From: JAAYFT01 sp036562765
GTDB lineage: Bacteria; Bacillota; Clostridia; Tissierellales; Tissierellaceae
Assembly: GCA_036562765.1 (NCBI GenBank)
Contig: DATCJO010000137.1
Coordinates: forward strand, 1 to 5,863
Direction: 5' to 3'
Length of the DNA: 5,863 nt
Of the stretch, positions 4,590 through 5,863 are shown one piece after another; position 1 is the stretch's first letter, and every line of letters starts with the position of its first letter. The notes under the pieces were generated by a model. It saw only the letters and a program-made list of their open reading frames with translations. It made no database searches and had not been told where the DNA came from. The position numbers and the translations under genes are program-made.

Positions 4590-5018
4590 ATGGTACACGA
4601 TTATAAATTTATAAAAGACAATCTGCCCAGTAATAGTATTTCAGAATTAATGTACCTAGCTTTAAATAATTTTAAAAAATGCTATCTAATGGAAGAATAT
4701 AAAGTGAATAACATTTTCTTTCATAGTGGTGGAAATAAATGTCATATAAATTTGTTAGGAGCCTTATTGCTAGATTCTGGAATACGACCAACAGATTACT
4801 GTAAACCAGAAATGTTTATCTATAGCATTAAAAAGAAATTATATATAATGAGTCTTGTTCTCGAAGAAGAATACTTTAAAGCTGTAGATATATTCAATGA
4901 AAAAGGAATAATCGATATTCCTGAAATTCTCCCAGAAAACTTTAAAGTTAAGTATGAGAGGGATTTAGATGAGTATTCAAACAAAATAATCAAATTAATA
5001 AACAATATACCACAATGA
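4590..5018 (+). CDS. Hypothetical protein, 142 aa
   Basis: Soluble and mainly helical in appearance. The most distinctive part is the central HSGGNKCHINLLGALLLDSG (residues 45-64), in which a Gly-Cys turn leads into a hydrophobic helix. I recall a similar G..C..nnnGA.L arrangement (n for aliphatic) in some phage hypothetical proteins, but I cannot name a domain with confidence. The second half contains EEEYFKAVDIFNEKGI and a C-terminal amphipathic helix (DLDEYSNKIIKLINN). No catalytic residues can be assigned. Its stop codon overlaps the next start as ATGA (5015-5018), a classic translational-coupling junction, so it is probably made together with the membrane protein that follows. Confidence 0.9.
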   Translation: MVHDYKFIKDNLPSNSISELMYLALNNFKKCYLMEEYKVNNIFFHSGGNKCHINLLGALLLDSGIRPTDYCKPEMFIYSIKKKLYIMSLVLEEEYFKAVDIFNEKGIIDIPEILPENFKVKYERDLDEYSNKIIKLINNIPQ

Positions 5019-5323
5019 TATTACAAAAAATAATTTTTTGGTATGTAATTCTAATTCATTATGTAATTAGAAATATAATAAAATACATATATGCAGAACA
5101 ATCGAATACTACAGGTGTAATTACTTGTGACGTATTAGATGAAACAAGATATTTGAAATGGGAAGCTAATGTTCTTAAAGGAGTTTATATACTGCCTTAT
5201 ATAGCATCAGTTTTTTATTTTACAGAATATGAAAGTATAGCTTTTAAATTCTTTTTAGGGTTAGCTATTGTAGTAGCTATATTAAGATCTATTGAACATA
5301 TAAATCCTAGAGCTATTTCTTGA
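5015..5323 (+). CDS. Small membrane protein, 102 aa
   Basis: Two to three transmembrane helices are apparent: about residues 5-25 (KIIFWYVILIHYVIRNIIKY), 55-70 (KGVYILPYIASVFYFT) and 74-91 (SIAFKFFLGLAIVVAILR). Between the first and second lies a polar loop of about 28 residues (AEQSNTTGVITCDVLDETRY). Its location, cytoplasm or periplasm, cannot be fixed from charge alone. The function is unknown and no family is recognised. The gene overlaps the preceding stop codon by ATGA and is followed after one base by another membrane-protein gene. The pair may act together at the host inner membrane, for example in exclusion or envelope modification, but this is inference from context only. Confidence 0.85.
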   Translation: MILQKIIFWYVILIHYVIRNIIKYIYAEQSNTTGVITCDVLDETRYLKWEANVLKGVYILPYIASVFYFTEYESIAFKFFLGLAIVVAILRSIEHINPRAIS

Positions 5324-5324
5324 T

Positions 5325-5741
5325 ATGATAATAACAATCTCTATACTACTATTAATTCTATCAGGTGTATTTAAAGCTTACATGGACTACCATTCAGAAA
5401 CCACTAAACATATTACTTGGAAGAATAAATGGAAAACTATTTGCGGAATACTGATTCCTCCTTATAATCATTGGTGGTATTTTGGATTATACAGACCTAA
5501 GTATCAGGAAAGATTTCCATTTAGTAGTACAGGTTTGGTATTTCTAACGGATGCTTGGCACTTATACCAATTTCTATATACTAAAACACTTGTATTAGGA
5601 ATTTTAGTATTAAGCTTACATTTCATGGATTTAAGTGTCTTAAACAGCTTCTATTACATTCTATTTAGTATGATTGGAATACATATATTAGTAAGTATCC
5701 CTTTTGAATTAGTTTATAAAAGATTAAAGAATGGAAAATAA
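5325..5741 (+). CDS. Membrane protein, 138 aa, with a KYQERFPFSSTG motif
   Basis: An N-terminal hydrophobic segment (residues 2-18, IITISILLLILSGVFKA) is followed by a tryptophan-rich amphipathic region (TWKNKWKTICGILIPPYNHW). Next comes a central motif, KYQERFPFSSTG then LVFLTDAWHLYQF (59-83), and two further spans at about 87-102 and 108-128. A membrane-embedded protein with three or more helices is likely. From general knowledge, proteins with a similar RFPFSST...LTD.WH segment occur as hypotheticals in Bacteroidota and their phages. Asp76, Trp78 and His79 are candidates for conserved functional residues, but no reaction can be assigned. The last 11 bases overlap the next gene, continuing the tightly coupled operon. 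Confidence 0.9.
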   Translation: MIITISILLLILSGVFKAYMDYHSETTKHITWKNKWKTICGILIPPYNHWWYFGLYRPKYQERFPFSSTGLVFLTDAWHLYQFLYTKTLVLGILVLSLHFMDLSVLNSFYYILFSMIGIHILVSIPFELVYKRLKNGK

Positions 5742-5863
5742 TTTAGATATAAAGAGTCAATTTGTTCCTTATGAGATAGCAGTTAAACTTGAGGAAATAG
5801 GATTTGATGAGCCTTGTTTTTATGTTAAACTAAAAGATTCCCCTGAACATTGGTACACTCCTA
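5731..5863 (+). CDS. N-terminus of a recurrent phage hypothetical protein, cut by the window end
   Basis: The frame starts at ATG 5731, overlapping the previous gene by 11 bases, and runs off the window after 44 codons. The visible residues include SQFVPYEIAVKLEEIGFDEP, then CFYVKLKDSPEHWYTP. The FVPYEIA.KL.E.GFDEPCF signature strongly resembles a small hypothetical protein family that I know as recurrent in Bacteroidota phages, usually short and without an assigned function. It is the best single pointer in the window to phage origin. No active site can be inferred. The rest of the gene and its length are not visible. Confidence 0.85.
   Translation, partial: MENNLDIKSQFVPYEIAVKLEEIGFDEPCFYVKLKDSPEHWYTP

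Noticed and set aside
3518..5005. Minus-strand frames at 3518-3703, 3924-4121, 4043-4276 and 4820-5005
   Set aside because: Each is antisense to a better-supported + strand gene, short, and without leader signals or recognisable protein sequence.
576..5741. Stop-codon recoding, as known in some Bacteroidota phages
   Set aside because: TAA, TAG and TGA all end genes here at sensible places, next to the following starts. In-frame continuation past the TAG at 3722-3724 gives no family resemblance.
1..5863. CRISPR array, insertion sequence or attachment site
   Set aside because: No regularly spaced repeats, transposase or terminal inverted repeats, and no integrase or duplicated tRNA end are visible.

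Overview
The window looks like part of the genome of a low-GC bacteriophage that infects Bacteroidota, possibly crAss-like or another large Bacteroidota phage. The evidence is indirect but consistent. All confident genes lie on the + strand and are small and tightly packed, several overlap by 4-20 bases, and almost none has a known function. The leaders are A/T-rich with no Shine-Dalgarno sequence, as is usual in Bacteroidota. Two genes, at 576-2084 and 5731 onward, resemble protein families I know as recurrent hypothetical proteins of Bacteroidota phages. I see no structural, replication, lysis-enzyme or integrase gene, so this appears to be accessory or early-region DNA. TAA, TAG and TGA are all used as stops, which fits the standard genetic code.

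Layout. Positions 1-54 may be the tail of an upstream gene. Positions 55-166 hold a hairpin-rich stretch that ends in a strong intrinsic terminator. A tRNA-Leu-like gene starts four bases later (170-266); its anticodon loop is about 24 nt too long. A 41-codon gene (294-419) follows, then a promoter and leader region with two inverted repeats (420-575). The first operon holds a 502-aa modular repeat protein (576-2084) and a coiled-coil protein (2105-2542), closed by a terminator at 2595-2637. The second operon (2653-3724) has four small overlapping genes, one of them a membrane-anchored coiled-coil protein. Positions 3725-3863 contain no intact gene. They do contain an out-of-frame remnant of the repeat module found in the 502-aa protein, and a foldable RNA with two competing pairings. 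A single-gene unit (3864-4268) follows, closed by a very strong terminator (4280-4315). The third operon (4330 to the window end) encodes two soluble unknowns, two small membrane proteins and the start of a recognisable phage hypothetical protein.

How it works together. No pathway can be assigned. The 502-aa protein is built from repeated small domains and may be a binding or host-interaction protein. The third operon puts two membrane proteins beside soluble partners, suggesting an envelope-associated function. All three intrinsic terminators lie 3-15 bases upstream of the next gene, so each downstream unit depends on readthrough or on a promoter inside or before the hairpin. The items most worth a second look are the tRNA with the expanded anticodon arm, the possible -1 frameshift or decayed-module junction near 3709-3804, the switch-like RNA overlapping it, and the terminator-abutting-gene arrangement.
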